A stretch of DNA of 64,000 nt from Oryza sativa Japonica Group (GCF_034140825.1 NC_089038.1:22677501-22741500); one strand, 5' to 3'. Positions 34,429-46,560 are shown, counted from the first letter of the stretch. Notes: generated from the sequence alone by a model not told the origin. Made by a program: numbers and translations.

Positions 34429-34536
34429 CTCCCTCAACCCCATTATAAGAGATTTTGATCTGATGTGATACATTTTAGTACTATCAATTACAAGACAGCA
34501 AAATATAAGAGTCTATTCCTTATATTTTGGATGGAG
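34429..34536. mobile_element. Short Stowaway-like MITE
   Basis: CTCCCTCAACCCCATTATAAG to CTTATATTTTGGATGGAG, flanked by TA (34427-34428, 34537-34538). Only ~108 bp. Confidence 0.75.
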
Positions 34537-34960
34537 TACATTATAAGCAATCCAGAACAAATTATACCAAAACATCCAGAACAACCACCTCTCAATACCA
34601 AAACACATTTTGTTAGATTATGGCTTATAGGTTATGTGGATAATGGCTTGTTCATGTCACCTTTCTAGACACTCTATTCTAAGCTAGTAATGTGAGCCAT
34701 AAAATGTGAGCCATAATCCATCCAATCATTCAAAAAAACATACCTTAATCTCGCACATATCACCATAGTCCATATCAGACAGAGCAACACTGAGACATTT
34801 GATAATTTAACACTCCTTAAAACATGTTTCCATTATTTGATATCTTAACCTACCTTCATTCATGTAAATTGTGTTACATGTCATCTCCATAAGTATCGAT
34901 TAAAGCATATTATCAACCCCCAAGAAGTTTTAAATTATTGAATTTCTCGGCCAACGCTTA

Positions 34961-35197
34961 CAGCAGGTACAATAGCAGGCTATAAGCCAGCTGCAAATAT
35001 ATTTGAAGAAGATAAATGAAGAGAGAGAAAAGTAGCGGGCTACATATTTGTAGCCAGCTGTAGCACGGACTCCAAGACGCAGTGTGTATATAATAGGTAT
35101 TAATAGTGCAGTATGTACCTATTGTATAAATGAGTAATATTAGATTGGTTACGGATAAATTAGAGCTAGTAGTTGGCTATACTATTACACTTTGCTC
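34961..35197. mobile_element. TTA-flanked MITE near the LSM1 promoter
   Basis: Ends CAGCAGGTACAATAGCAGGC and, complemented, GAGCAAAGTGTAATAGTATAGC, with repeated GGCTA/TAGCC motifs. Flanked by TTA (34958-34960, 35198-35200), so probably PIF/Harbinger. It ends ~335 bp before the LSM1 start codon. Confidence 0.78.
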
Positions 35198-35533
35198 TTA
35201 TGGGAAAGAGAGCCCATTGTGGTGGCCGCGGGTACATGACCCCACCGGTCAGTCAGTGCCACGTCAGGACTCCTATCAATGAATCAGCCGGTCAGCCCCC
35301 AACTGCGTCAACCTCACACTTGACGATAGTTCCTTTCATCAATCACCCAGCTTTACTCCTCTTCTCCCCCCGCCCCGCTTCACCAATCAATCCAAACCCT
35401 AGAGCAAATCCCCTCCCTCCCTTGCCGGAATCGCTCGCAAGCTCCAGGCAGCCCCCACACCAGTCCGCGGCGGATCAGGGGGCGGGGCGATCTCTAGCGC
35501 CCTCCGGGATTTGAAGGGTTCCGAGCGTCGGCG

Positions 35534-38407
35534 ATGTCGTCGTGGGCCGGGCCCGACGAGATCTTCCTCTCCACGTCCCTGGCCGGCTTCTTGGACAGTG
35601 AGGCTCTTTCTCTAGCGGGGGCTTTGGTTTGTTTTGGGTTTGATTTTCGTTTCCCGGATGATATGCTGGATGCGGTTCGTGGATTGCGTGGTTCTTTGGA
35701 TCCGGTTGTGGGGGTAGGTTCTTTGCTTGTGGCTTGCGTCGACCGATGTGAGTTAGTCAGTGAAACGGATTTCTGCTGATCTTGATGGTTTCGTGAGCTG
35801 TCTTTGGCCCGGAAATTGGCTAACTTTGTTTGGTAGGCACAATTCCTTCTTTTGGCCTAGAAGGATGCTCTTTTGCTAGGTTATGCAGGCTAGGATGTAA
35901 CTCACTAGAGTAATTTGGACAAGGATAGTGATTTAGCTATTTACTTGCACCAAATTATTACTGCAAATGTGTCACATTTGCTTTCGGCGCATTGAAAGGT
36001 GGGAGAGCTTTAGGTAGGTTATGCTGGCTGGTAAGTGTTAACTTCCACAAAGCACAGACGTTGGTACCGATTGATTTGTTATGGAAGTTGCCCCTTTAGT
36101 GAGGTCCTACAGTTTATATTTTCGCTATGGTATTGGCAAATGTGCAACAGCGCAAGGCCTTCGTGTAAACTTCATTCTAATCGAAGCAAAAAATATGGTC
36201 AATTGGACCTGACTAGTGTAGATTTCAAATACCAGCTTGAATTATTAGCACCAATACCACATCATCTAAACGGAAAAATGGGTTCAACTGGAACCCCCGT
36301 CAATCAACAGAAGTCAAGCCTTGTCACTCAGTGTGATTCTGTAATCTGTACAGGAACTTTTGTGTGTTCTTTTAATTTCTACTCCCTCCGTTCAAAATAA
36401 GCTAACCTAGGATATGATGGGACATTACCTATCTAGATTCGTTGTACTAGGTAATGCCCTATCGTATCCTAGGTTGGTTTATTTTGGGACAGAGGGAATA
36501 GGTGTATGTAATTATTCTTTGCTTACTACAGGATGTACTTTGTTAGCGGTGCTTTAAAAGCTTACGTACTTCCCTTAACCTGAATATAAAGTTTATTTTT
36601 TTGAGTTACTAGTTAGTAGTAGTTTGTTGCATTAGAGTTATAAAGTGTGTTATTTAAGTTTTTCATCTGATGGTCACTGAGGACTTTACCTTAGTATTAT
36701 GAGTTTCGTATGTGAACAGTTGCCCTGATGTGACTCCTTGACTTCCTTTGATGCTTATTAAACAATTTGCATGTTTGATTCTCCTATTGTGGCAATGAGA
36801 AGAGTGATTGTACTATTGAGACGTTGTCAAGCTTCAGATACTGTTAGTGTTCCATATATATTTGGGATTTGCCGATTTGGGTAGGTGAACCATCACTGGA
36901 GCTGAACAATATGAGTGATGTTTGTGAAGTGTTCCACTGAACTTTTAACCTTTTTTATTGGTTTCCTGGCATCTTGTAGATCTTTGTGTACTTTCATGCT
37001 ATGCTCATTTGACACTATTTTTAACCAGTTAGTTTGGCAATGATATCACACCATGTAAGAATAGGTTACTTTTTTGTAGCCTTCGTCGTTGATTAGCATG
37101 AATAATTATATTAGAAACATTTGTTTGATTACTTCCCATTGTTCTAGATAATTAGAGTACTTGGGTGACACAGTAGTTTGATCTAGAAGACTAGAACTAT
37201 TAACCAAATATATGAAAACATTCACACTTGCAGAATATGAGTAGTGCTGTGAATCATGTGACTACTTGTGTGTACTGGTTTCTTTCGATACTGAAGTTCA
37301 CATAGAAGCATCTCCTGTTTCTTTGATAATTGTTGTTTTGTTCACATATCTCGTCTTGTTCCAGAGAAACTTATTGTCCTACTACGAGATGGACGGAAGC
37401 TGCTTGGCACACTCTGCTCATTTGATCAGTTTGGTATGCCACTCTTCACAATCCTCTTTCTTAAAAGTGTTCATCTCGATTTTTTCTGCCATTAGCTCCT
37501 GTTAACTTTTTTTTACCTCGCAGCAAATGTTGTTCTTCAGGGTGCTTGTGAACGAGTAATTGTAGGTGAACTATATTGTGATGTTCCTCTTGGTCTATAT
37601 GTGATCCGGGGAGAGAATGTCGTATTAATCGGAGAATTGGTAATGATCTCTGCTGCGCAAAAACATGATCATGATCAATTGCATTTCCCCCATATTGATG
37701 CTATAGGTCTGGTTTTGGATTGAGCAGGATCGTGAGAAGGATGAACTCCCTGCTCACATGACTTGTGTTTCAGAGGCTGAAATAAGAAAGGTACACAGTT
37801 CTACTGGACATAATACTGTCCAGGAACTCTAGTTTTTCTATGGTGTACTAGTTAGCTCTCAACTTCCTATATGCCTAATACATTCATGGTCTGAGGAAAA
37901 GCTGTTACTTGGAAAACCGTTCCTCTTTGGTCACTGCCCTGAGGCGTTCTTTCATGTGTGGACAAGCAACCTAGGCTTACATGAACAGAATATTAAACAT
38001 GAGAAGATTTTCTTAGGAGCTTCCAGCTGTCAACTTATATCCTTAGATCAGCTGCATTGGTTTGGAATTGTTTATTTTTATATATAATGTCCTTTATCTA
38101 TTACATAATAACTTTTGCAACAGCTTTGAACTGTGTAGAAATTGTGTCCTCCTTACCACCTTACCTCACTAACAATTGGCATCATGCTATATGTGAAGAA
38201 CAAAAGGATACAGAAGACAATTTGATAAGCATTTTGTCTGCCGATGCATTGTAGAGTGTAGTTTGACATAGGATCATCCGATCATGAGATTCATGACCCT
38301 TAATATTGTTACATCTTGTGATAATACAGGCCGAGAAAGCAGAAAGGGAAGCGAGAGATCTGAAAGGTTCAATGAGGAAGAGGATGGAGTTCTTAGACTT
38401 TGATTAG
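35534..38407 (+). CDS. LSM1: LSM1, cytoplasmic mRNA decay Sm-like protein
   Basis: Five exons (35534-35597, 37365-37433, 37524-37639, 37728-37790, 38330-38407) join to 129 aa. The Sm1 motif lies at ~13-45 ([27 protein letters not shown], here read from two exons), and Sm2 at ~69-83 with the signature IRGENVVLIGEL. The C-terminal tail beyond the Sm fold (EAEIRKAEKAEREARDLK...FLDFD) is typical of LSM1, not other LSM proteins. In the LSM1-7 ring it binds oligoadenylated mRNA and promotes decapping in P-bodies. Intron 1 is long (1.77 kb) and contains a Stowaway. A telo-box (AAACCCTAGA) lies at ~35395 in the leader. Confidence 0.96.
36382..36498. mobile_element. Stowaway MITE in LSM1 intron 1
   Basis: CTCCCTCCGTTCAAAATAAG to TTTATTTTGGGACAGAGGGAA, flanked by TA (36380-36381, 36499-36500). 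Arms pair almost throughout (AACCTAGGATATGATGGGAC / complement). Confidence 0.92.
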
Positions 38408-40270
38408 AATGGATTTGACCATCTTGATAGTTGCTGCTCCCACTATGGCCGCGAGTTTTTAATGGCAGCCTCTGCTACATATGTGGGCTAATGAAAGCCA
38501 GATTTCGTTGTATCTCATGCTGCTTGTTCAGCCAGAATTCTTCAGGTTGGAGATTTCAGTAAACATACTCTTTTACAGCGGTAATGTACCTGTGTTCTTA
38601 AAATTTCTTCAGATATCTTCCTGTCCTCTTGTTGCATGGAATTTGTGAAATTTCCTTCGCCACCATACCCTCCGTTTTCGCTGTCACATTGTCCGCTAAA
38701 ATCAATCTTCAACTTGCCATCTTTGGATGGAATGACAGTGCTTGGCATATTGGCATTTGATGTGTAAACTTAATTGCTTCACTGTGCTATCTTTTCTCAT
38801 TTCTTGTGGTGATTTGGTCCCATGGTTTGGTCAATTGATGTATGCCTGTGTGAGTCACATTGTACTACAGGATCGTTCAGCTGTTCTGGTCTGTGATTTG
38901 GCAATAATGTCTCCAGTCTGTTGCTGCTCATTCAGCATGCAGTTGGCCTGTTCATGCTGCTCCTGTCTTTGCAATCTCTTTTTACTCCGTATCCGTCTCA
39001 AATTATTTGGAGAAAAGAAAAAAAAAAGACATTAACGTATGTGTCAGGGCGCTGCCACCACCAGTATCATGCTGTTTTTTTCTCCCTTTTCCCCCTTTTT
39101 CTCCAAAAAGAAAAAAAAAGAACACATGTGCCAAGTTATTGATCTGTCAACTGTCAATGCAACATCAACGTTACATAATTGTACCATATCCTGTATAATT
39201 GTACTATGTCTTGTATTGATCTCCTGTAATGATCCTGGATAATCTCCTTGCCACATGATAGGACAAGATTACAAAGTCAGCCAGTCACAGCCCAACATAG
39301 TACTAGTACATACCATGATGCATCAATCTAGCAATCAAAACCATCCATAATCCACTCAATCAATCAAGAGGGCCAAGCCAAGAGAGGAGTAACCATCCAT
39401 ACATAATCCACTCAATCAAGAGATCCAAGCCAAACAAAGAGAGGGGTTGGGCAGTCATGGGTTTCTTCATCATCAAAGCAACCGCTGTTTGTTTGTCTTC
39501 TTTTTTTTCTTTCTTTCTCCATGATAAGGTTGGCGAGTATTGAATGCTTGGATTGGATTATATATGAGATGCACATGGCTCTGAATTTCGCAAAGGCGAG
39601 GCCAGGAGGCTCGAGCTGCCCTCTCCCTGTCGTCCTGGGCATTGAAGAAGGCAACGTGCAATTTGGTAGAAGTAGTGGTTTGGGTTTAAATTTTTTGGAT
39701 TAGATTCTAATTGATCAGCTCCTTCTGCCTGCCACACACACAACGCACAGTGTAGGAGCACAAATCAAAAGCGTTAATGGCGGATCAGCTCCACGTGAGA
39801 TCGCCCACTGTTGTGTTGTACTGTGTGTACCTACTCGGAACAGACCAGAGCGAAAAAAAAAAAAGAAAAGGAAAACGGCAGCTTGCTTGTACTGTAGCAC
39901 TGTTCATGCTTCAACTGAAAATCCTAGATGTCACATGGGAAAAAAAACTGAGATTTAAGAGGATATGTCTGATTTTTTTTTTTACAAACGGGACTTTTTT
40001 AAAAGAAATATGGTACAAATGTATATGCTCACAATGCACATGTAAACTCATGCTTATAAGTTATAAACGTACATGTACATCCTATCTCTATATATTTTTG
40101 GAAGACGAGTCCAGCATATTTTGAGATTAACGAAGTCATCATAGACACTTCACACCCGGTTGTCGATGGGTATGCCATCTATTACTTTAGACCAATAATG
40201 AACTGTAAATTTGAGTCCCCGTGATAAGTTTATAACTTGAGAGTATGGAAATTTTGGAACTTTTCATATG
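38408..40270. other. Intergenic after LSM1
   Basis: LSM1 3' flank, then spacer. A degenerate ~50-bp duplication lies at ~39343-39450 (CCATAATCCACTCAATCA and GCCAAGCCAA-type motifs twice). The frame at 39412-39654 (minus) is not recognised. At ~40020-40240 there is another SINE-like stretch with the GATTAACGAAGTCATCATAG motif. Confidence 0.5.
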
Positions 40271-40271
40271 A

Positions 40272-40659
40272 GGGCTGTTTAGTTCCCTCAAAAACTTTTT
40301 CAAAAAACATCACATCGAATTTTTAGACACATTTATAGAGCATTAAATATAGATAAAAAGAAAAATTAATTGTACAGCTTGCATGCAAATCGCAAGACGA
40401 ATCTTTTGAGCCTAATTAGTCCATGATTAGCCATAAAGTGATACAATAACCTACATGTGGTAATGACGGATTAATTAGCTCAAAAGATTTGTCTCGCGGT
40501 TTACAGGCGAGTTATGAAATTAGTTTTTTCATTCGTGTCCGAAAACCCCTTTCGATATCCAGTCAAACGTCCGATGTGACACCCAAAAATTTTTCCGATA
40601 TCCTATCAAACGTCCGATGTGACACCCAAAAATTTTCATTTCACCAACTAAACAGGCCC
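40272..40659. mobile_element. Tourist-like MITE with an internal 43-bp duplication
   Basis: GGGCTGTTTAGTTCCCTCAA on the left, ACCAACTAAACAGGCCC on the right. Near the right end CGATATCC...GTCCGATGTGACACCC occurs twice at 43-bp spacing (40553 and 40596). Flanking ATG is a possible 3-bp duplication, not the usual TTA. Confidence 0.82.
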
Positions 40660-40760
40660 ATGGTTTGACAAACGAAGGCAGGTACAGTATAAAATTGTAC
40701 CGTGCACCTGTGACCTGTCCCTGCAACGGTCACTGTTTGTTTTGTCGGCATGATTTAACG

Positions 40761-41392
40761 TAGGGCTGTCAAAAAAGCTCAGAGCTCGCAAGCTGCTCGA
40801 GCTTGATTCGTTATAGGCTTGATTCGAGCTCGGCTCGAATACTAGACGAGCCAAGCTCAAGTCTAGGCTGAGGCTCGCAAGCCTAGCAAGCTCGAGCTCG
40901 AATAGCTCGGCAGAGCTTGATTAGCATAAGATGAATTGCATGTAAGAAGATATTCTTGATGGGTCAATGTATACTTGTCATCGTGTTTGGCCTGCCCAAG
41001 TCTTAAGACCTCATCAGTGCTTCTCAATAAAGCAATTATCCGGCTGCTAGTAATAGAACTACTATTCCTATTAGATGTAGTAGCTAGCTTTTGTTAATTG
41101 CAACGTTTCAAAGCCATAAATTCATGAGAAAAGCTGCAGAGGCTTCATTCAAGACAAGTAGCACCCATTAATTTTGACTACCGATAATTTGCATTGATAT
41201 CTCTTATATAAGAGTAAGTTATTTGGAGTTTCACCAAGTCAAGCTGTCAAGCTCGAGTAGGCTCGAAGCTCGCTCGAGCTCGAACTCGAGCTCACTCCCA
41301 AGCTCGATCAATATCTAGGCTCGGCTCGAGTTCATGTCAAGCTCAAGCCTACATAGCCAAACTCGCTCGAGCTCGGCTCGTTGACAGCCCTA
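40761..41392. mobile_element. Non-autonomous hAT transposon with GAGCTCG arrays
   Basis: A 632-bp element with TAGGGCTGTCAA ends (right end CTTGACAGCCCTA-like, TTGACAGCCCTA), flanked by ATTTAACG at 40753-40760 and 41393-41400. Both ends carry many GCTCGAGCT/GAGCTCG motifs, the middle carries none. No transposase frame. Confidence 0.92.
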
Positions 41393-41667
41393 ATTTAACG
41401 TCACAACTTTCAGGCACCGAATCGATTCAACGATGGATCAACAATCGGTAGTACACACAAAAGTCCAGAGTTGGACAGAATTTGTAGCGTTCATAGCTTT
41501 TATATAATTGGGTGTTACAATAGCACGGTACACTGTTCTTCAGTTCCCATGCTTCAGAAGCCAAACTAAACAGAAATGGAACCAAAAGAAAATTGGAAAC
41601 ATAATTCAAATTAAAATGGAAGGAGAAAAGAAAAAAGCGTAGTTAATAAACTGTCACGTATATGTAC

Positions 41668-42054
41668 TTAGTAGCCTTTTCCCGCGCGCTTCAGCAGCAC
41701 GGCCGGGACGAACGGCGCGGCGAAGGCGTAGGGGTCGACGGCGACGGCGGCGCCGCCCCCCCACGGCGACGTCGCGTCGGTCGCCGCCGCCGCCGCTCCG
41801 GCCCCGAGCGGGCCAGACAGCGCCGCGACGCAGAGCTCCGCGAGCCGCCACACGGCGCGGCGGAGCCACCGGAGCCTGAGCCGGCGTAGGCACAGCCCGC
41901 GGCCTCCGCCGCCCGTCCGCGCGCTGCTGCATCCACCGCCGAGGCGGACGACGTGGACCTTGCGCCGGCCGACGCGGCGCGGCAGGCGGAGGCCGCCGCC
42001 CCGCCGCTGCGCGAGGCTGAATGATGCCGCAGCCGGCGCTTGCGCCTCCCCCAT
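41668..42054 (-). CDS. Unknown GC-rich small protein, 128 aa
   Basis: Single frame from ATG 42054 (MGEAQAPAAASFSL) to a stop at 41668. It is Arg/Gly/Ala-rich, with an amphipathic Leu/Arg/Trp stretch (RRLRLRWLRRAVWRLAELCV) and ends FVPAVLLKRAGKGY. The start is chosen because a TATA-like CTTTATATGC on the minus strand (42171-42180) lies ~120 bp upstream; the open frame reaches further but would overlap that box. High GC with strong third-position bias supports coding. I do not recognise the family and assign no function. Confidence 0.6.
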   Translation of the reverse strand: MGEAQAPAAASFSLAQRRGGGLRLPRRVGRRKVHVVRLGGGCSSARTGGGGRGLCLRRLRLRWLRRAVWRLAELCVAALSGPLGAGAAAAATDATSPWGGGAAVAVDPYAFAAPFVPAVLLKRAGKGY

Positions 42055-42284
42055 TATCAGTCTCCGGCGAGCGAGCTGAGGTGTAGGTGCAGGTGAGCTC
42101 GTCGCCGGGAGGTCGCCTTTGTGGTTGGCTGGCTGGTTGTGTTTACTCTCCATCGTTCTCGTGTTCGCGTGCATATAAAGGGAAGAAGAGAGGACATGGA
42201 CTGCGTGGTTGGTGTGTGCGCATGCATCATTTCATTGAATATTAATCAAAAGAATGGAAAATTTAGTGAACATGATATAGATGC

Positions 42285-42800
42285 TACTATTCCCTTTTTT
42301 TTTTTAAAAAAAAAGAGAACACAATACAGATGTGGATATTCACAACGCGCGCACACTTATTTTTTTTTATTTTTAGACATTTTTATGTTTTAATTTTATT
42401 AATAGACCATACCAAAAAATATTTCTAAATCTGAACCTTTTGGCGTGGCCAAATAACTCTGTCCCGCCACACCAGCGAGAGCGGCGTGGCCAAATAACGC
42501 TGTCACGCCAACGACGCCGGTATGACCAAATAACGTTATCATGCTAGCGGGATCAGCGTGACAATATTATTTTGCCACGCCAGTTTAGCTGGCGTAGTCA
42601 AAAGGTTCAAATCTTGAAAATAAATTTTGGATGGGTTTATTTTTAAAATTAAAAAGGTTAAAAAAATAAAATAAAAAATTCTGCACACTTATCTCACACT
42701 TATCTCTATAGACTTATCTCTATAAATATACATACACACCATACTTCTATGAGTATCTTCAGAAGACTGAACCGATACCATTTAATCCCTTAATAGGGAT
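42285..42800 (-). repeat. SINE-like repeat split by a MITE
   Basis: The two parts at ~42285-42360 and ~42683-42800 resemble the A-tail and body of the SINE at 15870-16104 (CACACTTAT, then ATAAATATACATACACACCA and TATGAGTATCTTC). The element at 42361-42682 separates them. Confidence 0.6.
42361..42682. mobile_element. Foldback MITE inside a SINE, 9-10-bp duplication
   Basis: A 322-bp AT-rich foldback flanked by GCACACTTAT (42351-42360, 42683-42692). The centre repeats GCGTGGCCAAATAAC-type units and pairs AACCTTTTGGCGTGGCC with its complement. The 9-10-bp duplication suggests a Mutator-type element. A one-armed relative lies at ~34100-34240. Confidence 0.78.
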
Positions 42801-42882
42801 ACAATATCCTATGATTCTAAATAATTTAATATGGCCAATTAATAGATTTCTAATTATTTGACAACATTATAAGTATGTACTA

Positions 42883-42995
42883 CTCTCTCCGTTCACAATG
42901 TAAGTCATTTTAGCATTTTCCACATGTCTAGATTCATTAACATCAATATGAATGTGGGAAATGCTAGAATGACTTACATTGTGAAACAGAGGAAG
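42883..42995. mobile_element. Stowaway MITE, short relative of the 16.3-kb copy
   Basis: CTCTCTCCGTTCACAATGTAA to ACATTGTGAAACAGAGGAAG, flanked by TA (42881-42882, 42996-42997). Same family as 16348-16527 but without its internal duplication. Confidence 0.88.
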
Positions 42996-42999
42996 TAGT

Positions 43000-44533
43000 A
43001 CCTACTACAAGTACACACGAAATTTCCGATCTAAACTATTAACATCGGCACCAGTTATTTTTTAAAAAAAGAAGAGCATGGGGGCACCAACTGTAATCGA
43101 CAATGGTATGCTAAAGTTGCAGTGATAACTGTATGCGCTCTTGGAGATTTTTTGTTTTAAAAGAAGTTGTGATTTTATTTTAGATGTGGAAATAATATGA
43201 ATATATGACTGTTTTGGTTTTGGTAAATTCATTTTTGGACGGCATGCATTTGATGCTTGAACTGCAGAATACAGGACATGTGTACTGATCAGAAACACTA
43301 GCCTAGCTTAATGTATACAGGCTAACAAGCATGTAGCGTAAAATTCAGGTAAGAGGGTAAAGCTTCAAGTCACTACAACCTTAACAACAATGCAAATGTA
43401 AGTAAATGTGTAGCTGGCTTTTACAGATAGAAAAATGAAGAAATGATGGTGTGGTTGGAGAGCATGCTTCGTCCTTGTACGCCGTACACGGTACGTACAC
43501 TCTTCACACATTATATATAGCCTAGTATAATACTAGCTAAAAGACGTTTTCAGGACAGGTTATGCTCATGGTTGGTGAAATTAAAAAGAAAAAAAAAGTT
43601 GCTGGAAAAATGGTCTCCTGACGAGGACCATGTGAATGGTACTCGTCTTTTCCTTTCCTTTTTGTCCTACGTACCACATCTTAGTTTCAGTTTTCTATTT
43701 CGGCCATGCACGTTTGTATCTGCTTCTTTGTTTATGCAGACAATTAGAAAAATGTAGGAATAAATTAGCATATAATCACAGGCACTGTGCCATTCTCTCA
43801 TTCCAAAAGATAAACATGACCCATGGTTATTTGTCCCTATCTATCAGTTGCAAAGACCGAATTAATAGAGACAAGACAACAGATGTTAGGACTGTACAGT
43901 TTGGTGCCAACTGAAAAACAGAGGAAAAAAATCAATCATGCATGAATAATAGCCATGTTAATTATGACCTGTGAGTCTATGAGATCGACTTGTGAATAAC
44001 AATTAACATCGTCATCAAGGGCACAGAAAGATCCTGTTTATCTTCCTTGCAGCCATGTAATAATGCTAATGGGTCACAGATTCACAACGCGTACAAAATT
44101 AATCATTTTTTTCCTCGAAAACCAAAATTAATACATAGCTTTAAAAAAGAACGCGCTTCTAGTTCGTGGCTGGTTCCTAGTGTTTAATTTCCTCTCGTCA
44201 TTCTTAAAATTTCCAGGCTGCTCTTTTCCCTATTTGGTTCTTCAACACGCGAGAATTAAGATATTGACCCAGCTTTTAAGAAAGCAAAGATATGCACCAA
44301 CAAATCCAACTAGGAAGTGTCAGTATTTTTAGAGCTTTATTAATAGACTCCCAGCTGGACTGATTTAGACGACCCTTGATAATCAGCACAAAGTACATAG
44401 TATATATGTAGTGGATGCTTAGCAAAAGAGACGAGTACAGTAACCAAAAGAACCCCCACTGTGTTTACAGTGGGTAGGAACACAGTAAGTGCCTACTGGT
44501 AAATTAATTAACTATCACTAGGGCAAACAATTC
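43000..44533. other. Intergenic, no gene recognised
   Basis: AT-rich spacer with only short unrecognised frames. Confidence 0.4.
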
Positions 44534-44743
44534 ATGCGTCTCTCCAACAACGCCGAGCCAAATACTGCAGCAGCATCAGCAGCAGTAGTCGTCTTCTTCC
44601 TCACTGCCGGCCTTGCTGCGTCTGTTGCCTTGGCACTGGCAGTGGTGCTGCTAGCGCATGCAACGACGGGAGGTGAGGACGGCAGACGGGCAGAGTTCAG
44701 TCAGCTAGAGTGGGTGAGAGCCTCGTCGCGTCGGTTAGCCTAA
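44534..44743 (+). CDS. Possible 69-aa membrane peptide
   Basis: A short frame, MRLSNNAEPN, then a hydrophobic Ala/Val/Leu stretch of ~40 residues (VVVFFLTAG, LALAVVLLAH) and a polar tail. Locally GC-rich in AT-rich surroundings, and ending exactly at a CCTAATAA repeat. It could be a small gene, or the surviving part of one cut by the repeat. No family recognised. Confidence 0.3.
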   Translation: MRLSNNAEPNTAAASAAVVVFFLTAGLAASVALALAVVLLAHATTGGEDGRRAEFSQLEWVRASSRRLA

Positions 44744-44920
44744 TAAGTTAAAAAAAAACTAAAATTTAAATTTTCAATATTAATTTTAAAGTTGATTTTG
44801 AGATATTTTCAACATGATTTTTTTTAAAGTTGCTTTAAACCGCTACGAACGAATATATAAAAATTTTACCTACAAATTAATTTTATTTTATAATAAATCG
44901 TTTTGGCTTATTAGGAAATG
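44741..44920. repeat. Foldback repeat with CCTAATAA ends, second copy
   Basis: Starts CCTAATAAGTTAAAAAA and ends GGCTTATTAGG. Aligns with the copy at 22495-22690 (AAAATTTAAATTTT, AAAGTTGATTTTGAGAT). Confidence 0.7.
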
Positions 44921-45497
44921 TGGGAACCGACGAGGCTATGATATTTTGGTCACTCGGATAAGGTGAAGCGTCTAATCATTTTAGGCGGTCGGTTCTGAGC
45001 TTTAGAAGCTTTCTACTTGGATCATCCGGGATTCATGCTAGGCCGGCTGAAGTGACACACCCGTATTGCTCATAAAATATTACTACTCCGAAGGTAACAG
45101 CAGACACTGGTACGATACAGCCGTTGAAACATGTCAATGTCTACTACTACTGCACTGCAGCACTGGTAGTCCACTACAGAACAATCCCCGTTAAGATGTT
45201 TATCTTTCCATTCTTAGCGGTTTTGAACCCAAAGGCTAAAAAAAAAACTAAAAACCATAAGTTAATCCTAAAATTAATTTATAAAAAATTTACCTCATAA
45301 CCCCTGAATTAATTCTAAAATTTTGACTGCCTTGTTACTAGCTGCGAAAGCTGTAGCTGTCTGGTTTAGCCCGCGCATGAACGAAATCGCGCAGGAAGGG
45401 CCCAAGTATCAACCGTGTGAGGAGACGGCCCATGTGGGGGGAGCCCACGCCGTAACGCCTCCATTATGCAGCCCGGTCCACCGTGACGTGCAGAATT

Positions 45498-45514
45498 GGG
45501 GGGGGGGGGGGGGG
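45498..45514 (+). repeat. Run of 17 G
   Basis: Uninterrupted G tract in GC-rich surroundings. Length is likely unstable and may be an assembly estimate. Confidence 0.9.
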
Positions 45515-46391
45515 CGCATATGCTGCATTTCTCCTAATCAATTTTCAGGCTCAACAAGAAAAATTATAAAAGGTTTAACAGCCGCCGCCGCCGCCACGGC
45601 CACCCAGCATCACTGCTCCAAATGGTCCTCTTTGCCACGGCAATTTCCTAACCTAAAAATTTCAGGCCAATACTATGCTCAATTGCTCATGTATTGTTTA
45701 TGAGGCTTCCAGTCTAGATTCAGAAGACGGCAAGCATGTGTGGAAATTTCAGGATCTCAGAAACTAAAAAGTTAAAAGACCTTGAGCTTTATATATGAAC
45801 TCGATATGCAGGTATAGCATGCCAAAGATTCAGTGGAACAAGTCTCTCAAAGCTTACCTTTGGTAGGTGGTTGCTTAGTCACAAAGGTTCAATAAGCAGG
45901 CTTCATGAACCATTCCAAGATTTGGTCCCTTGAGAAGTTAGCACACCGCTATTAACTTACTGAAGATATCTAGGCAGGATTCCAGAAATATTTGAAATAT
46001 TTGACAATGTTCAAAGATCCCCCAAGTTCTCTCCTAGCCACGAAAAATTATAGGGTTAGGCAGAGAATCTCTTAGGTTAGGCACTTTATACCAAAAGCTT
46101 TACAGAAGTTCCAAGAAAGAACAGAGAACCAACTTATGCGTGTTCTTCAACACAATATGTTATAAGTAAACTGGGTCAAGGAATGGAGGGAATGCAGTTC
46201 GGTACACAAAAAGTCCAAAGCTGGTGCACCAATTAGGCAATTACCGGTTCCAAACTAAAACTGTTTCACCAGTGAAGAACAGCGATATAGAAGGAAGCTC
46301 TATTTCTTCTTTTTTCTTTCTGAATTCTGATCTACTTTAGTTCTTGTAAATCACAAAGTACAGAAAAAAAGCTTCATACGTGCAGTTTTAT

Positions 46392-46547
46392 TATATTACG
46401 GTACATAACTTTCATAATCCACCAGAAAATACAGAGTGACAGATCACATAATTAGGAGAATAATTCTTTTATATTAGGGTACATAACTTTCATAATCCAT
46501 CAGAAAATACTGAGTGACAGATCACATAATTAGGAGAATAATTCTCA
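46392..46547. repeat. Tandem duplication, 78-bp period
   Basis: ACATAACTTTCATAATCCA starts at 46403 and again at 46481, and TAATTAGGAGAATAATTCT ends both copies. Only a few differences. Confidence 0.92.
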
Positions 46548-46560
46548 TCTCAAATGAGAT

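Noticed and set aside
45323-45703. 126-aa plus-strand frame containing the G tract
   Set aside because: Depends on a 17-base homopolymer for its frame, with no domain and no upstream promoter signs.
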